Notes: a model not told the origin generated them from the sequence alone. A DNA stretch of 14,205 nt from PALSA-612 sp046729255 (GCA_046729255.1 JBKPGF010000089.1:1-14205); one strand, 5' to 3'. Shown: positions 1 through 8,275, counted from the first letter of the stretch. Made by a program: numbers and translations.

Positions 1-10
1 AGATCGCGGT

Positions 11-265
11 CTAGCCGCCCGCGACCGCTTGAACCACGCGTATGGACTCGCCGCCCGCGAGCTGCGACTCGACACCGTCTCCGCCGCGGATGTCCTGCCC
101 GTCGACGTAGACGTTGACGAGGCGGCGGAGCTCTCCGCGCTCGTCGAAGAGCATGTTCGCCACCGGCAGCGCGCGCAGCGCGTCGCCCACCGTCTCCGCC
201 TCCAGCTCGAACTGGCCCTGCCCGCCCGCCTCGGCGGCGAGGATCGAGGGCAGGAGGACGGTCAC
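11..265 (-). CDS. MoaD/ThiS-family ubiquitin-like sulfur-carrier protein
   Basis: This is an 84-residue beta-grasp protein. The visible signature is a central VNVYVDGQDIR segment (about residues 50-60), a later GGESIRVV strand and a C-terminal VAGG ending directly at the stop. In MoaD, ThiS and CysO-type proteins the terminal Gly-Gly is adenylated by an E1-like partner and then carries sulfur as a thiocarboxylate, so a sulfur-carrier or ubiquitin-like modifier role is expected; the target pathway cannot be told here. The GTG start at 265 overlaps the stop of the propeller gene in a GTGA junction and gives the usual family length; longer upstream extensions are antisense-like. No partner E1, MoaE or cysteine synthase gene is visible, but the window ends just downstream. 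Family assignment is firm, exact role unknown. Confidence 0.88.
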   Translation of the reverse strand: MTVLLPSILAAEAGGQGQFELEAETVGDALRALPVANMLFDERGELRRLVNVYVDGQDIRGGDGVESQLAGGESIRVVQAVAGG

Positions 266-1329
266 TCCTTCCAATGCGCCTCGACGGAGAGGATCGGCGG
301 AAGATTTGATGCAGCCTCGAGCCACTCGTCGCCTTCGTTGGGTGACACCCAGACCGAGCCGCTCTGTGTGCCGAAGTACAGACCCACCGGATCGAGTGCG
401 TCGTACGATGACGCCTCTCGCAGCACTCCCGTCCAGGCCTGGTCGGGAAGGCCGTTGGTGGTCAGCTCCCACGACTCGCCGGCGTCACGCGTGCGGTAGA
501 CCCCGAGTCGGCCCTCGGCGGTCACGCGGTTGAGGTCGGCCTGCTCGGGGATCACCCAGGCGGTGTCCGGCTCGCGCTCGTGGATCATGATCGGGAAGCC
601 GAAGCCGCTCGGCAGCCCATTGCCGTCGAGCCGCTCCCAGTTCTCCCCGCGATCGTCGGAGCGGTAGACGCCACAGTGGTTCTGCTGCCACAGCCGCTCG
701 GGCTTCGTTGGATGCACGAGCAGCTTGTGGACGCACTGGCCGACCTCCGGGTACTTCTCGGCCATGAAGTCGGCGGCGACGTTCTTGTTGATCGGCGTCC
801 AGGAGTCGGCGCCGTCGTCCGAGCGGAACGCGCCAGCCGCGGAGATGGCGACGTACATCCGCTCGGGGTCCTCGCCGTCGAACTGGATCGAGTGGCAGCA
901 CATGCCGCCCGCGCCAGGGTTCCACCGTTCGCGCGTCTCGTGCTGCGTGAGGCTGAGGATGGCGTCGAACGTCTTCCCGCCGTCGCCCGAGTAGAGCAGC
1001 GCCCCCGGAGCGGCCCCGAGCCAGACTTCGCCGAGCTGGCGACCGGGCCGGATATGCCATGTCTTCTCGAGCTTGAGCCCCGTGTGCTCGGGCAACCCGA
1101 TGTCCTCGGCGCGCTCCCACGTCTGGCCCATGTCGGTCGAGCGCTGGACAGTGCCGCCGTAGGGGAACGTGTTCCCCGCGACGTAGAGCGTCCCATCGCG
1201 GCGGTCGACGATCGCGTGGAAGACATCCCAGCCCTCGAGCGTCGGCCCCTCGAGCTGCCACGACTGGCGGTCGTCTGACTGGAGCTGGAAGAGCCCCTTC
1301 CGCGTGCCGACGAGTAGCGTCACGCTCAC
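262..1329 (-). CDS. BNR/Asp-box beta-propeller protein (sialidase-like fold)
   Basis: This 355-residue protein has six Asp-box repeats (S-x-D-x-G-x-x-W type) at about residues 64-71, 114-121, 170-177, 224-231, 280-287 and 329-336, e.g. STDMGQTW and SDDRGENW. These are the structural turns of a six- or seven-bladed propeller of the WD40/YVTN/BNR-like class. No signal peptide is seen: the N-terminus MSVTLLVGTRKGLF starts directly in a blade, so it is probably cytoplasmic. I see no sialidase RIP-type catalytic motif, so a glycosidase label would be unsafe. The GTG start at 1329 overlaps the CoA-transferase stop (GTGA) and has AGGGTGG five bases upstream. The stop overlaps the MoaD-like start in the same way, implying translational coupling of all three genes. 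Function is unknown; a scaffold or assembly role is a guess. Confidence 0.85.
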   Translation of the reverse strand: MSVTLLVGTRKGLFQLQSDDRQSWQLEGPTLEGWDVFHAIVDRRDGTLYVAGNTFPYGGTVQRSTDMGQTWERAEDIGLPEHTGLKLEKTWHIRPGRQLGEVWLGAAPGALLYSGDGGKTFDAILSLTQHETRERWNPGAGGMCCHSIQFDGEDPERMYVAISAAGAFRSDDGADSWTPINKNVAADFMAEKYPEVGQCVHKLLVHPTKPERLWQQNHCGVYRSDDRGENWERLDGNGLPSGFGFPIMIHEREPDTAWVIPEQADLNRVTAEGRLGVYRTRDAGESWELTTNGLPDQAWTGVLREASSYDALDPVGLYFGTQSGSVWVSPNEGDEWLEAASNLPPILSVEAHWKE

Positions 1330-2504
1330 GTCGCCACCCTAATGACTCCGTCCCGTGCCAGGTCGGCGATCTCCTCCTCGGCGAGCCCGGCTTCCGCGAG
1401 GACGTCCGCGGTATCCGCGCCGAGGGCCGGCGGCGGTGTGCGATGGAAGGCTCGTTCGCCGTCTGCAGACAGCGGCAACGCAGCGATCTGCACGGCGCCG
1501 AGTGCCTGGAGGATCCCGAGGGCGGCGGTCTGCGCCGCCTCGGCGACCTGTCCAGTGTCCTGCACCGGAGCGGCCGGCACGCCGGCCTCCGCCAGCACGG
1601 CGAGCCAGGTTACCGTGTCCTTCGACGCGAAGCGTGCCGTAAGCAGCGGAACGAGCTCGTCGCGATGCTCGACACGCGAGGGATTCGTCGCAAACCGTTC
1701 GTCGTCTTTCAGCTCGGGCACATCGAGCGCGTCGCAGAGCGCGCCGAACAGGCGATCGTTGCCTGCGGCGACCATGAGCTCCCCGTCCGTGGCGCGGAAG
1801 ACCTGGTACGGCGCGATCGACGGAAACCCCGTGCCGGTGCGGCCGGGGACCGCGCCTGAGCCGAGATATCCGGTCAGGTGGTAGCCCATGTATGCGACTG
1901 CCGTCTCGTAGAGCGAGACGTCGAGCGCGCTCCCTTCGCCCGTCTCCTCGCGTTGCATGAGCGCGGCGAGCACGCCGAGGGCGGCCCACGTCCCCGTTCC
2001 TTGGTCGATCAGCGACACGCCGACCCGCACGCCCGGCCGATCCGGCTCCCCCGTCACCGAGATGAGCCCGCCTGCCGCCTGGGCGAGCGGGTCGTAGCCG
2101 GGTCGGGTCGCCCACGGCCCCACGGTGCCGAAGGAGGTGATCGAGCAGTGGACGAGCCGCGGGTCTCGCCCCCGCAGCGTCGGAGCGTCGAGACCGAGCT
2201 CGGCCGCAAGACCGGGCCGGAGGCTCTGGACGAAGACGTCCGCCGAGTCGACGAGGCGAAGCACGACATCAGTGCCTTTGCGGAGGTCGAGCCCAAGGGA
2301 CCGCTTGCCGGCGTTCATCGCCAGGAACAGCGCGCTCTCCCCGTGCGCAAACGGCGGCCCCCACGCGCGCGCCTCGTCTCCGGAAAGGGGCTCGATCTTG
2401 ATCACGTCGGCTCCAAGCGCGGCGAGCACCTCCGTGCAGTACGGCCCGGCGAGGGAGGTCGTCACATCGATCACGCGCACGCCGGTCAGCGGGAGAAACG
2501 GCAT
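1326..2504 (-). CDS. CaiB/BaiF-family (class III) CoA-transferase
   Basis: The 392-residue product matches the formyl-CoA transferase/carnitine CoA-transferase class. It begins with LTGVRVIDVTTSLAGPYC, followed by LGADVIKIEP (about 30-39), NAGKRSLGLDL (64-74), YDPLAQAAGGLISVTG (137-152) and a SLIDQGTG segment in which Asp167 aligns with the catalytic aspartate that forms the acyl-aspartyl intermediate in this family. Such enzymes move CoA between carboxylic acids; the substrate cannot be read from sequence. The frame is open further upstream to 2639, but homology begins at the ATG at 2504, which I take as the start although no strong Shine-Dalgarno precedes it. It heads a tightly overlapping set with the propeller and MoaD-like genes. 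Confidence 0.9.
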   Translation of the reverse strand: MPFLPLTGVRVIDVTTSLAGPYCTEVLAALGADVIKIEPLSGDEARAWGPPFAHGESALFLAMNAGKRSLGLDLRKGTDVVLRLVDSADVFVQSLRPGLAAELGLDAPTLRGRDPRLVHCSITSFGTVGPWATRPGYDPLAQAAGGLISVTGEPDRPGVRVGVSLIDQGTGTWAALGVLAALMQREETGEGSALDVSLYETAVAYMGYHLTGYLGSGAVPGRTGTGFPSIAPYQVFRATDGELMVAAGNDRLFGALCDALDVPELKDDERFATNPSRVEHRDELVPLLTARFASKDTVTWLAVLAEAGVPAAPVQDTGQVAEAAQTAALGILQALGAVQIAALPLSADGERAFHRTPPPALGADTADVLAEAGLAEEEIADLARDGVIRVAT

Positions 2505-2690
2505 CCGAACGTAGTCTCTACGACGAGTGATCGCCGCCCCGCACGAGCCCAGTCCGATCGGCTGCAAAGCGTCGCGCGCCGGCGTCCTCGGTCGCGCCCG
2601 TAGTTCATTCACAACGAGCGCTCCCTGCGTCCTTGGCACCCTCGCTTTTCGCGCGATCGCCCACGGCCTCGCGCGGGGCGGCGACCACTA
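2505..2690. other. Divergent intergenic region between CoA-transferase and dedA genes
   Basis: This 186-nt stretch separates genes transcribed away from each other, so it should hold promoters for both. The one clear element is a 13-nt perfect hairpin or operator-like palindrome at 2510-2522 (arms CGTAG and CTACG around TCT), just upstream of the CoA-transferase ATG. I could not identify a convincing -35/-10 pair on either strand. No small ORF is convincing. Confidence 0.4.
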
Positions 2691-3374
2691 GTGTTCGATC
2701 AGCTCGTCGATCTCGTCTCGGGCGCCTGGTGGTCGTACCTCGTCATCTTCGCCGTCGCGTATCTCGATGCCATCATCCCGCTAGTCCCGAGCGAGACCAT
2801 GGTGATCACGGCGGGCGTCCTCGCTTCGGCCGGCGACATGGTGCTCGGCCTCGTGATCGTCTTCGCGGCCGCTGGGGCGTTCCTCGGAGACAACACCGCG
2901 TACTTCATCGGCCACCGCTACGGCGACCGCATCGAGCGGCGGTTCTTCACCTCCGAGAAGGCGCGAGGACGACTCCGCTGGGCCGAACGCCAGCTCGAGG
3001 AGCGCGGGGCGGAGATCATCATCATCGCGCGCTTCATCCCGGGTGGGCGTACCGCTGTCACGCTGTCCGCGGGAGCACTGGAGATGCGCTGGCGTCGGTT
3101 CGCGACCTACGACGCGATTGCGGCAGTGATCTGGGCGTCGTACGCCGCGCTCCTCGGCTACGTTGGCGGCAAGCAATTCGAGGATGCGCCTTGGAAGGGG
3201 CTCATCGTCGCGCTCGCGATCGCCTTCTCTGTCGCCGGCGCGGTCGAGCTCGTGCGCTGGCTTCAGCGACGAAAGAGGGAGGCGGCGAAGCCGCCTGTCC
3301 GCGAAGCGGACCAGGGGATGGGGTCTGGCGAAACCGGGAGGTTTCCCCAGCAGACTGACGAGACGAACCTGTGA
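2691..3374 (+). CDS. DedA-family (VTT/SNARE-associated) membrane protein
   Basis: This 227-residue integral membrane protein carries the DedA hallmarks: an early acidic residue in VPSETMVITAG (Glu35), the FLGDNTAYFIGHRYGDR segment (about 64-80), and RFIPGGRTAVTLSAGALEM (114-132). DedA proteins act in the inner membrane and are linked to lipid scrambling or recycling of undecaprenyl phosphate and phosphatidylethanolamine, and to membrane-potential homeostasis. A final membrane helix (about 170-190) is followed by a 37-residue polar tail rich in Arg, Lys, Gly and Gln. The DNA of that tail is a row of strong palindromes (see separate entry). The start is GTG at 2691 with only a weak upstream purine stretch. 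The stop overlaps the next gene's GTG in a GTGA junction. Confidence 0.92.
   Translation: MFDQLVDLVSGAWWSYLVIFAVAYLDAIIPLVPSETMVITAGVLASAGDMVLGLVIVFAAAGAFLGDNTAYFIGHRYGDRIERRFFTSEKARGRLRWAERQLEERGAEIIIIARFIPGGRTAVTLSAGALEMRWRRFATYDAIAAVIWASYAALLGYVGGKQFEDAPWKGLIVALAIAFSVAGAVELVRWLQRRKREAAKPPVREADQGMGSGETGRFPQQTDETNL
3280..3355 (+). repeat. Three consecutive hairpins in the 3' end of the dedA gene
   Basis: Three adjoining inverted repeats are visible. The first, 3280-3296, has arms AGGCGGC and GCCGCCT around a GAA loop. The second, 3297-3311, has arms GTCCGC and GCGGAC, also around GAA. The third, centred on 3336-3339, has arms GAAACC (3330-3335) and GGTTTC (3340-3345) around GGGA, extendable outward through CTGG/CCAG (3325-3328 and 3347-3350). 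They lie inside the coding sequence for the polar C-terminal tail, immediately before the DUF255 gene. They could be an RNA element tuning downstream translation or a palindromic insertion. Only the sequence symmetry is observed. Confidence 0.6.
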
Positions 3375-5254
3375 ACAGACTCGCTGACGCCACGAGCCCG
3401 TACCTCCTTCAGCACGCCGACAACCCCGTCGACTGGTACCCGTGGGGCGAGGAGGCGCTCTCGCGCGCGCGACAGGAGGACCGTCCGATTCTCCTCTCCA
3501 TCGGCTACGCGGCCTGCCACTGGTGTCACGTGATGGAGCACGAGTCGTTCGAGGACGAGGAGACTGCGAGGCTCCAGAACGAGCTCTTCGTCAACATCAA
3601 GGTCGATCGGGAAGAGCGCCCCGACCTCGACGCGATCTACATGGACGCCGTAGTGACGCTCACGGGTCACGGCGGCTGGCCGCTCACCGCCTTTCTCACG
3701 CCTGACGGCGAGCCGTTCTACGCGGGCACGTACTTCCCGCCCGAGCCTCGCCACGGCCTGCCGAGCTTCCGCCAGGTGCTCGAAGCTGTGGCTGAGGCAT
3801 ACCGGGAGCGGCGTTCGGACGTCGCGCGCTCCGCGCGAGAGCTCGTCGCAGCGATCGAGCGTGGCGGCCGCCGTCCGCCGTCGTCCGAGCCGCTGACGGA
3901 GTCGCTGGTCGGAGAGGCGGTGCGTGGCCTGCGGGCCTCGTTCGATCCCACTTGGGGTGGCTTCGGGCATGCGCCGAAGTTCCCGCCGCATTCCGTCCTC
4001 GAGCTGCTGCTGCGGCGCGGCGAGCTGGAGATGGTCGAGGCCACGCTCGACGGGATGGCCGCGGGAGGCATGTACGACCTCGTCGGCGGCGGCTTCCATC
4101 GGTACTCGGTCGACGCGCGCTGGCTCGTCCCGCACTTCGAGAAGATGCTGTACGACAACGCGCTGCTCATCCCCGCATATCTCCACGGCTGGGTCGTCAC
4201 CGGCCGTGAGCGCTACCGCGAGATCGTCGAGGAGACGGTGGACTACCTGCTCCGCGAGCTGCGACTTCCCGGCGGCGCGTTCGCGTCGTCCCAGGACGCG
4301 GACACGAACGGCGTCGAGGGGCTCACGTACTCATGGACGCCCGAGGAGGGCGTGGGCGTCCCCGCGGAGCTGCTCGAGCCGTTCGAGCACGGCCGGTCGA
4401 TCATTCGCGGGGAGCTCGATCCCGATGTGCGGAAGCGGTTGCTCGAGATCCGCGAGCAGCGTCCACAGCCAGGTCTGGACGACAAGGCGATCGCGTCCTG
4501 GAACGGCCTTGCGCTCGCTGCCCTGGCCGAGGCGGCGAGGCGGCTCGAGCGCGCCGACTGGCTCGACGCTGTCCGGCAGCTCGCGGAGTTTCTGCTCGGC
4601 CCGCTGTCGGGTGACGGCCGTCTGCACCGCAGCTATCGCGAGGGCAAGGCGACGGGCACCGGCTATCTCGACGACTACGCGAACGTCGCGCACGGGCTCT
4701 ACGAGCTGCACGTGGCGACGGGCGATCTGCGCTGGCTGCAGGAGTCCCGGCGGCTCGCCCTCCTCGCCGTCGAGCTCTTCGCCGACGACGAGCGCGGCGG
4801 CTTCTTCCTCACGCCCGCGGACGGCGAGGCCCTCGTCGTCCGCACGAAGGACCTCGACGACAACCCGATCCCTTCCGGCAACTCGATGCTCGCGTACGTG
4901 CTGCTGCGGCTCGCGCGCATTTACGGCGACGACGATCTGGAGCGGCGTGCGGTGTCCGTCTTGCGGCTCGTTCGCGACCTCGTCCCGAGGGCGCCGTCCG
5001 CGTTCGGCTGGGCGCTCTGCGCGCTCGACCTGCACTTCGCACCGCCCCGCGAGATCGCAGTCCTCGGCTCGCCCGAGGACGAGATCGCGAAGGCCGCGCT
5101 CTCCGGCTACGACCCGAACGCCGTCATCGCGTTCGGCCCGTCGGACGACGTGCCGCTGCTCGTGGGCAAGGGCCTCGTGGACGGCAAGCCCGCCGTCTAT
5201 GTCTGCGAGCGCTTCGCCTGCCAGGCGCCCGTCACCGATCCCGCGGCCCTCTAG
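3371..5254 (+). CDS. Thioredoxin-domain protein of the YyaL/SPATA20 (DUF255) family
   Basis: This 627-residue protein has the DUF255 N-terminus almost unaltered: SPYLLQHADNPVDWYPW (9-25), then a thioredoxin-like domain with an intact Cys49-His-Trp-Cys52 motif inside GYAACHWCHVMEHESF, and HGGWPLTAFLTPDG further on. The remainder (about 180-600) resembles the alpha/alpha six-hairpin fold of N-acylglucosamine 2-epimerase-type domains, with HFEKMLYDNALL and DDKAIASWNGLAL as landmarks. It ends with the family-typical CERFACQAPVTDP. The biochemical role of the family is not established; a redox function is inferred from CHWC. There is no signal peptide. The GTG start at 3371 overlaps the dedA stop. 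The TAG stop shares the palindrome CTAG with the stop of the convergent gene. Confidence 0.93.
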   Translation: MNRLADATSPYLLQHADNPVDWYPWGEEALSRARQEDRPILLSIGYAACHWCHVMEHESFEDEETARLQNELFVNIKVDREERPDLDAIYMDAVVTLTGHGGWPLTAFLTPDGEPFYAGTYFPPEPRHGLPSFRQVLEAVAEAYRERRSDVARSARELVAAIERGGRRPPSSEPLTESLVGEAVRGLRASFDPTWGGFGHAPKFPPHSVLELLLRRGELEMVEATLDGMAAGGMYDLVGGGFHRYSVDARWLVPHFEKMLYDNALLIPAYLHGWVVTGRERYREIVEETVDYLLRELRLPGGAFASSQDADTNGVEGLTYSWTPEEGVGVPAELLEPFEHGRSIIRGELDPDVRKRLLEIREQRPQPGLDDKAIASWNGLALAALAEAARRLERADWLDAVRQLAEFLLGPLSGDGRLHRSYREGKATGTGYLDDYANVAHGLYELHVATGDLRWLQESRRLALLAVELFADDERGGFFLTPADGEALVVRTKDLDDNPIPSGNSMLAYVLLRLARIYGDDDLERRAVSVLRLVRDLVPRAPSAFGWALCALDLHFAPPREIAVLGSPEDEIAKAALSGYDPNAVIAFGPSDDVPLLVGKGLVDGKPAVYVCERFACQAPVTDPAAL

Positions 5255-5670
5255 GCGGGCGGGCCCTCGGGCACGACGCCGAGCTGCTGCATCAGCGTCA
5301 TCGTGTCGGTGACGCCCCAGTGCTCGGCGGCAACGCCTTCGTCGTTGAAGCGGACGATGTCGACCGCCTGGAAGTCGACGGACTTGCCGGTCGCCGGCAT
5401 GCCCATGAACTCGCCGTCGTTCGTGCCGGTGATACGTACGCGGGCGACGGCCTTGTCACCGCTCACGATGACGTCCTCCGCGTTCAGTCGAAGGTCCGAG
5501 AACGCCGCGCCGAACATCGTGAAGAACTGCACGACGCCCTGCTTCGTCTGCGGAAGACCTTCGACCTCTTCGTGCTCGATCAGGTCGTCCGCGATCAGTG
5601 ACGAGAACCCGTCGATGTTCCCCGCGTTCACCTGGTCGTAGAACTGGCGCATCGTTGCACCGTGGTCCAT
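5251..5670 (-). CDS. SnoaL-like / ester-cyclase-type NTF2-fold protein
   Basis: This 139-residue protein fits the SnoaL-like polyketide/ester cyclase group of the NTF2 superfamily. It shows an N-terminal MRQFYDQVNAGNIDGF helix, DDLIEHEE, the GVVQFFTMFGAAFSDLR segment, EFMGMPATGKSVDFQAVDIVRF (typical of this group) and a C-terminal HWGVTDTMTLMQQLG. Members bind small hydrophobic ligands and some catalyse aldol cyclisation or epoxide hydrolysis, but many are uncharacterised. The ATG at 5670 is well supported by AAGGGGG six bases upstream. It is a single-gene unit on this strand: the gene to its 3' side converges with it and the gene to its 5' side diverges. Confidence 0.85.
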   Translation of the reverse strand: MDHGATMRQFYDQVNAGNIDGFSSLIADDLIEHEEVEGLPQTKQGVVQFFTMFGAAFSDLRLNAEDVIVSGDKAVARVRITGTNDGEFMGMPATGKSVDFQAVDIVRFNDEGVAAEHWGVTDTMTLMQQLGVVPEGPPA

Positions 5671-5696
5671 CTCGATCCCCCTTGGTCGGTGGCTCG

Positions 5697-5702
5697 ATGA
5701 TA
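5697..5702 (-). promoter_or_regulatory. Possible -10 box for the SnoaL-like gene
   Basis: On the minus strand the hexamer TATCAT (one mismatch to TATAAT) lies upstream of the AAGGGGG ribosome binding site and ATG at 5670, at a distance giving a short leader. No good -35 hexamer is visible 16-18 bases further upstream, so this rests on the -10 match alone. Confidence 0.3.
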
Positions 5703-5717
5703 CGAAGGCCGACGCTT

Positions 5718-5723
5718 TAGAGT
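5718..5723 (+). promoter_or_regulatory. TANNNT -10 box, possible leaderless promoter for the livG operon
   Basis: TAGAGT ends six bases before the GTG start at 5730, and no Shine-Dalgarno sequence lies between. In Actinomycetota a TANNNT box 6-8 bases before a start codon commonly marks a leaderless transcript. No clear -35 hexamer is present. The short motif is frequent by chance, so support is modest. Confidence 0.35.
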
Positions 5724-5729
5724 CGCCCC

Positions 5730-6458
5730 GTGGCGCTGCTAGAGGCGCGCAACCTCACGCGCCGCTTCGGCGGCATCGTCGCGCTGGACAGCGTCTCGTT
5801 CGACGTGCCCCAGGGAGAGATCGTCGGCCTGATCGGGCCGAACGGCGCGGGCAAGACGACTGTCTTCAACCTCGTCACGCGCCTCTACTCGCCCGACGGC
5901 GGTGACATCGAGTTCGAGGGTCAGAGCCTGTTGCGGACGCCCGCCCACAGGGTGATCGGCCGCGGGATCGCGCGCACGTTCCAGAACCTCGCGCTCTTCC
6001 CGTCGATGACGGTGCTCGAGAACATCCTCGTCGGTGCGCACGTCCACCGGCGGTCAGCGGCGGAAGAGAACGCCCGTGCGCTCTCGCTGCTCGAGTACAT
6101 GAGCCTTGCGGACATCGCCCACCGCGAGGCGGGGTCGCTGCCCTATGGCACGCAGAAGCGCGTCGAGGCCGCGCGGGCCCTCACGTCGGGCCCGAAGCTG
6201 CTCCTGCTCGACGAGCCCGCCGGTGGGCTATCCCGCGAGGAGGTGGAGTCGCTCGGCGAGTTCGTCCGCAGCCTCCGGCACGACTTCTCCCTCACGTTGC
6301 TCGTCGTGGAGCACCACATGCGCTTCGTCATGGGCATCTGCGACCGCGTGCACGTGCTCGACTTCGGGCAGCTCATTGCCAGCGGGACGCCGACCGAGGT
6401 ACAGGCGGATCCTGCGGTCATCGAGGCCTACCTGGGCGTCCGCGAGGAGGACGCGTGA
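5730..6458 (+). CDS. livG: Branched-chain amino-acid-type ABC transporter ATP-binding protein LivG
   Basis: This 242-residue ATPase has a Walker A motif GPNGAGKTT (36-44, Lys42), a Q-loop in ARTFQNLALFPSMTVLENI, the LivG-specific signature LPYGTQKRVEAARAL in place of LSGGQ, Walker B LLLLDEPAGGL and the switch histidine in VVEHHM. It ends with the VIEAYLG segment characteristic of LivG. It would power import of branched-chain amino acids or related hydrophobic compounds (HAAT family) from the cytoplasmic face of the membrane, pairing with LivF. Substrate specificity of these clusters varies and cannot be fixed here. It is the first gene of a five-gene transporter unit. The GTG start lacks a Shine-Dalgarno and may be leaderless. 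Confidence 0.94.
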   Translation: MALLEARNLTRRFGGIVALDSVSFDVPQGEIVGLIGPNGAGKTTVFNLVTRLYSPDGGDIEFEGQSLLRTPAHRVIGRGIARTFQNLALFPSMTVLENILVGAHVHRRSAAEENARALSLLEYMSLADIAHREAGSLPYGTQKRVEAARALTSGPKLLLLDEPAGGLSREEVESLGEFVRSLRHDFSLTLLVVEHHMRFVMGICDRVHVLDFGQLIASGTPTEVQADPAVIEAYLGVREEDA

Positions 6459-6648
6459 GCGCCTGCGCGACAAGGATTGCGTGGTCGTTCCTCGGGCGTC
6501 GCTGGCCAAGGAGGCAAGCGAGCGGCGCGAACGGCGTATCTCGCAATCCGTTCAAGCGCCGCGAGCGCGGGCTCCTGCCGCCAGCGGCGCCAGGCGACGG
6601 CGCAGCCGCGCTCCGCCCGGCGGAAGCCAGCGCCGGCGAGGGGCGACC

Positions 6649-6652
<4 letters not shown>
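6455..6652 (+). CDS. Doubtful 65-residue ORF bridging livG and livF
   Basis: This frame begins with a GTG overlapping the livG stop (GTGA) and ends with a TGA overlapping the livF start (ATGA), so it fills the spacer exactly. The product, beginning MSACATRIAWSFLGRRW, is rich in Arg, Ala, Pro and Gly and matches no family I recognise. Third-position GC is roughly 78 percent by hand count, which I judge lower than in the neighbouring genes. The underlying DNA is highly structured. The junctions argue for a coupled gene, the composition argues against one. I list it as a candidate only. Confidence 0.2.
6459..6648. repeat. Structured spacer between livG and livF with inverted repeats
   Basis: The 190-nt spacer contains an 8-bp perfect inverted repeat (GGATTGCG at 6474-6481 and CGCAATCC at 6542-6549). 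It encloses a further inverted pair CGTTC/GAACG (about 6486-6490 and 6529-6533). Downstream of it there is a GCCGC/GCGGC hairpin and other GC-rich palindromes. Such an element could form an extended RNA structure that adjusts LivF output relative to LivG, or could be an interspersed palindromic insertion. Neither is demonstrated; only the symmetry is seen. Confidence 0.45.
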
Positions 6653-7348
<696 letters not shown>

Positions 7349-7359
<11 letters not shown>

Positions 7360-8275
7360 CGCGGTCACCCTCGCCTTCACGTGGACGGACTTCGCACAGC
7401 AGGTCGTCAGCGGGCTGGCCACGGGCTCGATCTACGCGAGCCTGGCCCTCGCCATCGTCATCATCTACCGCTCGACGGGCGTCATCAACTTCGCCCAGGG
7501 GGAGATGGCGATGTTCTCGACGTTCATCGCCTGGTGGCTGATCGCCGACCCGAGCGGCCCCAAGTTTCATCTGTGGATCGGCTTCGCGCTAACCCTCGCG
7601 ATCTCGTTCGCCGGCGGCATCGTGCTCGAGCGGCTCGTGATTCGCCCCGTGGAGGGCGCGCCCGTCCTCACGATCGTCATGGTGACGCTCGGCCTCGGCA
7701 TCGCGTTGTTCGGCCTCGCCGCGTGGATCTGGGGCGCTGACACGAAGCGCTTCCCGAGCGCGTTCTCGACGCGCACCGTCGACGTCGGCGGCGTCGTCTT
7801 CTCGTTCCAGGATCTGGGGTTCATCGCGGTCACGCTCGGTGCCGTTGTGCTGCTCTGGCTTTTCTTCCGCTACACGAAGCCCGGGCTCGGGATGCGCGCG
7901 GCGGCGGGCGACCGCCAGGCGAGCCGCCTGCTCGGCGTGCGCGCGAGCTGGATGCTCGCGCTCGGCTGGGGGCTCGCGGCCATGCTCGGCGCGCTCTCGG
8001 GGATGATGGCCGCGCCGACGATCTTCCTCGACCCGAACATGATGCGCGGCGTCCTGCTGTACGCCTTCGCCGCGGCCGTGCTCGGCGGTCTCGACAGCCC
8101 CGTGGGCGCGGTCGTCGGCGGACTCGTGCTCGGCGTGGTGCTCAACCTCCTCGGCACGTACGTGGACTTCTTCGGCGGCGAGATGCGGCTCGTGGGCGGC
8201 CTCGTCGTCATTCTCGGCGTCCTCTACCTCCGGCCGCAGGGACTCTTCGGGCGGGCCGCGGTGGCGCGGGTGTGA
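7349..8275 (+). CDS. livH: Branched-chain amino-acid-type ABC transporter permease LivH
   Basis: This 308-residue polytopic membrane protein shows LivH landmarks: GLATGSIYASLALAIVIIYR near the N-terminus, STGVINFAQGEMAMFSTF, VLERLVIRPVEGAPVLTIVM, and the C-terminal YAFAAAVLGGLDSPVGAVVGG segment, ending with LYLRPQGLFGR. About eight hydrophobic segments are apparent. Together with LivM it forms the translocation pore in the cytoplasmic membrane. The start is an unusual TTG at 7349 inside the end of livF, supported by GGAAGG about seven bases upstream. No ATG or GTG lies nearby in frame before the first membrane segment. The stop overlaps the livM start. Confidence 0.93.

Noticed and set aside
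262..1329. Exo-alpha-sialidase
   Set aside because: Asp boxes only indicate the propeller fold; no RIP arginine motif or secretion signal is visible, so the enzymatic name is not supported.
2505..2639. N-terminal extension of the CoA-transferase to 2639
   Set aside because: The added 45 residues resemble no family sequence, while the conserved N-terminus begins directly at the ATG at 2504.
3924..5312. 462-codon plus-strand frame within the DUF255 gene
   Set aside because: It is a shifted-frame shadow made almost entirely of Arg, Ser, Ala and Thr.
6106..6648. Upstream extension of livF into livG
   Set aside because: The extension is an out-of-frame reading of livG with Arg/Ser-rich sequence; LivF homology begins at the ATG at 6649.
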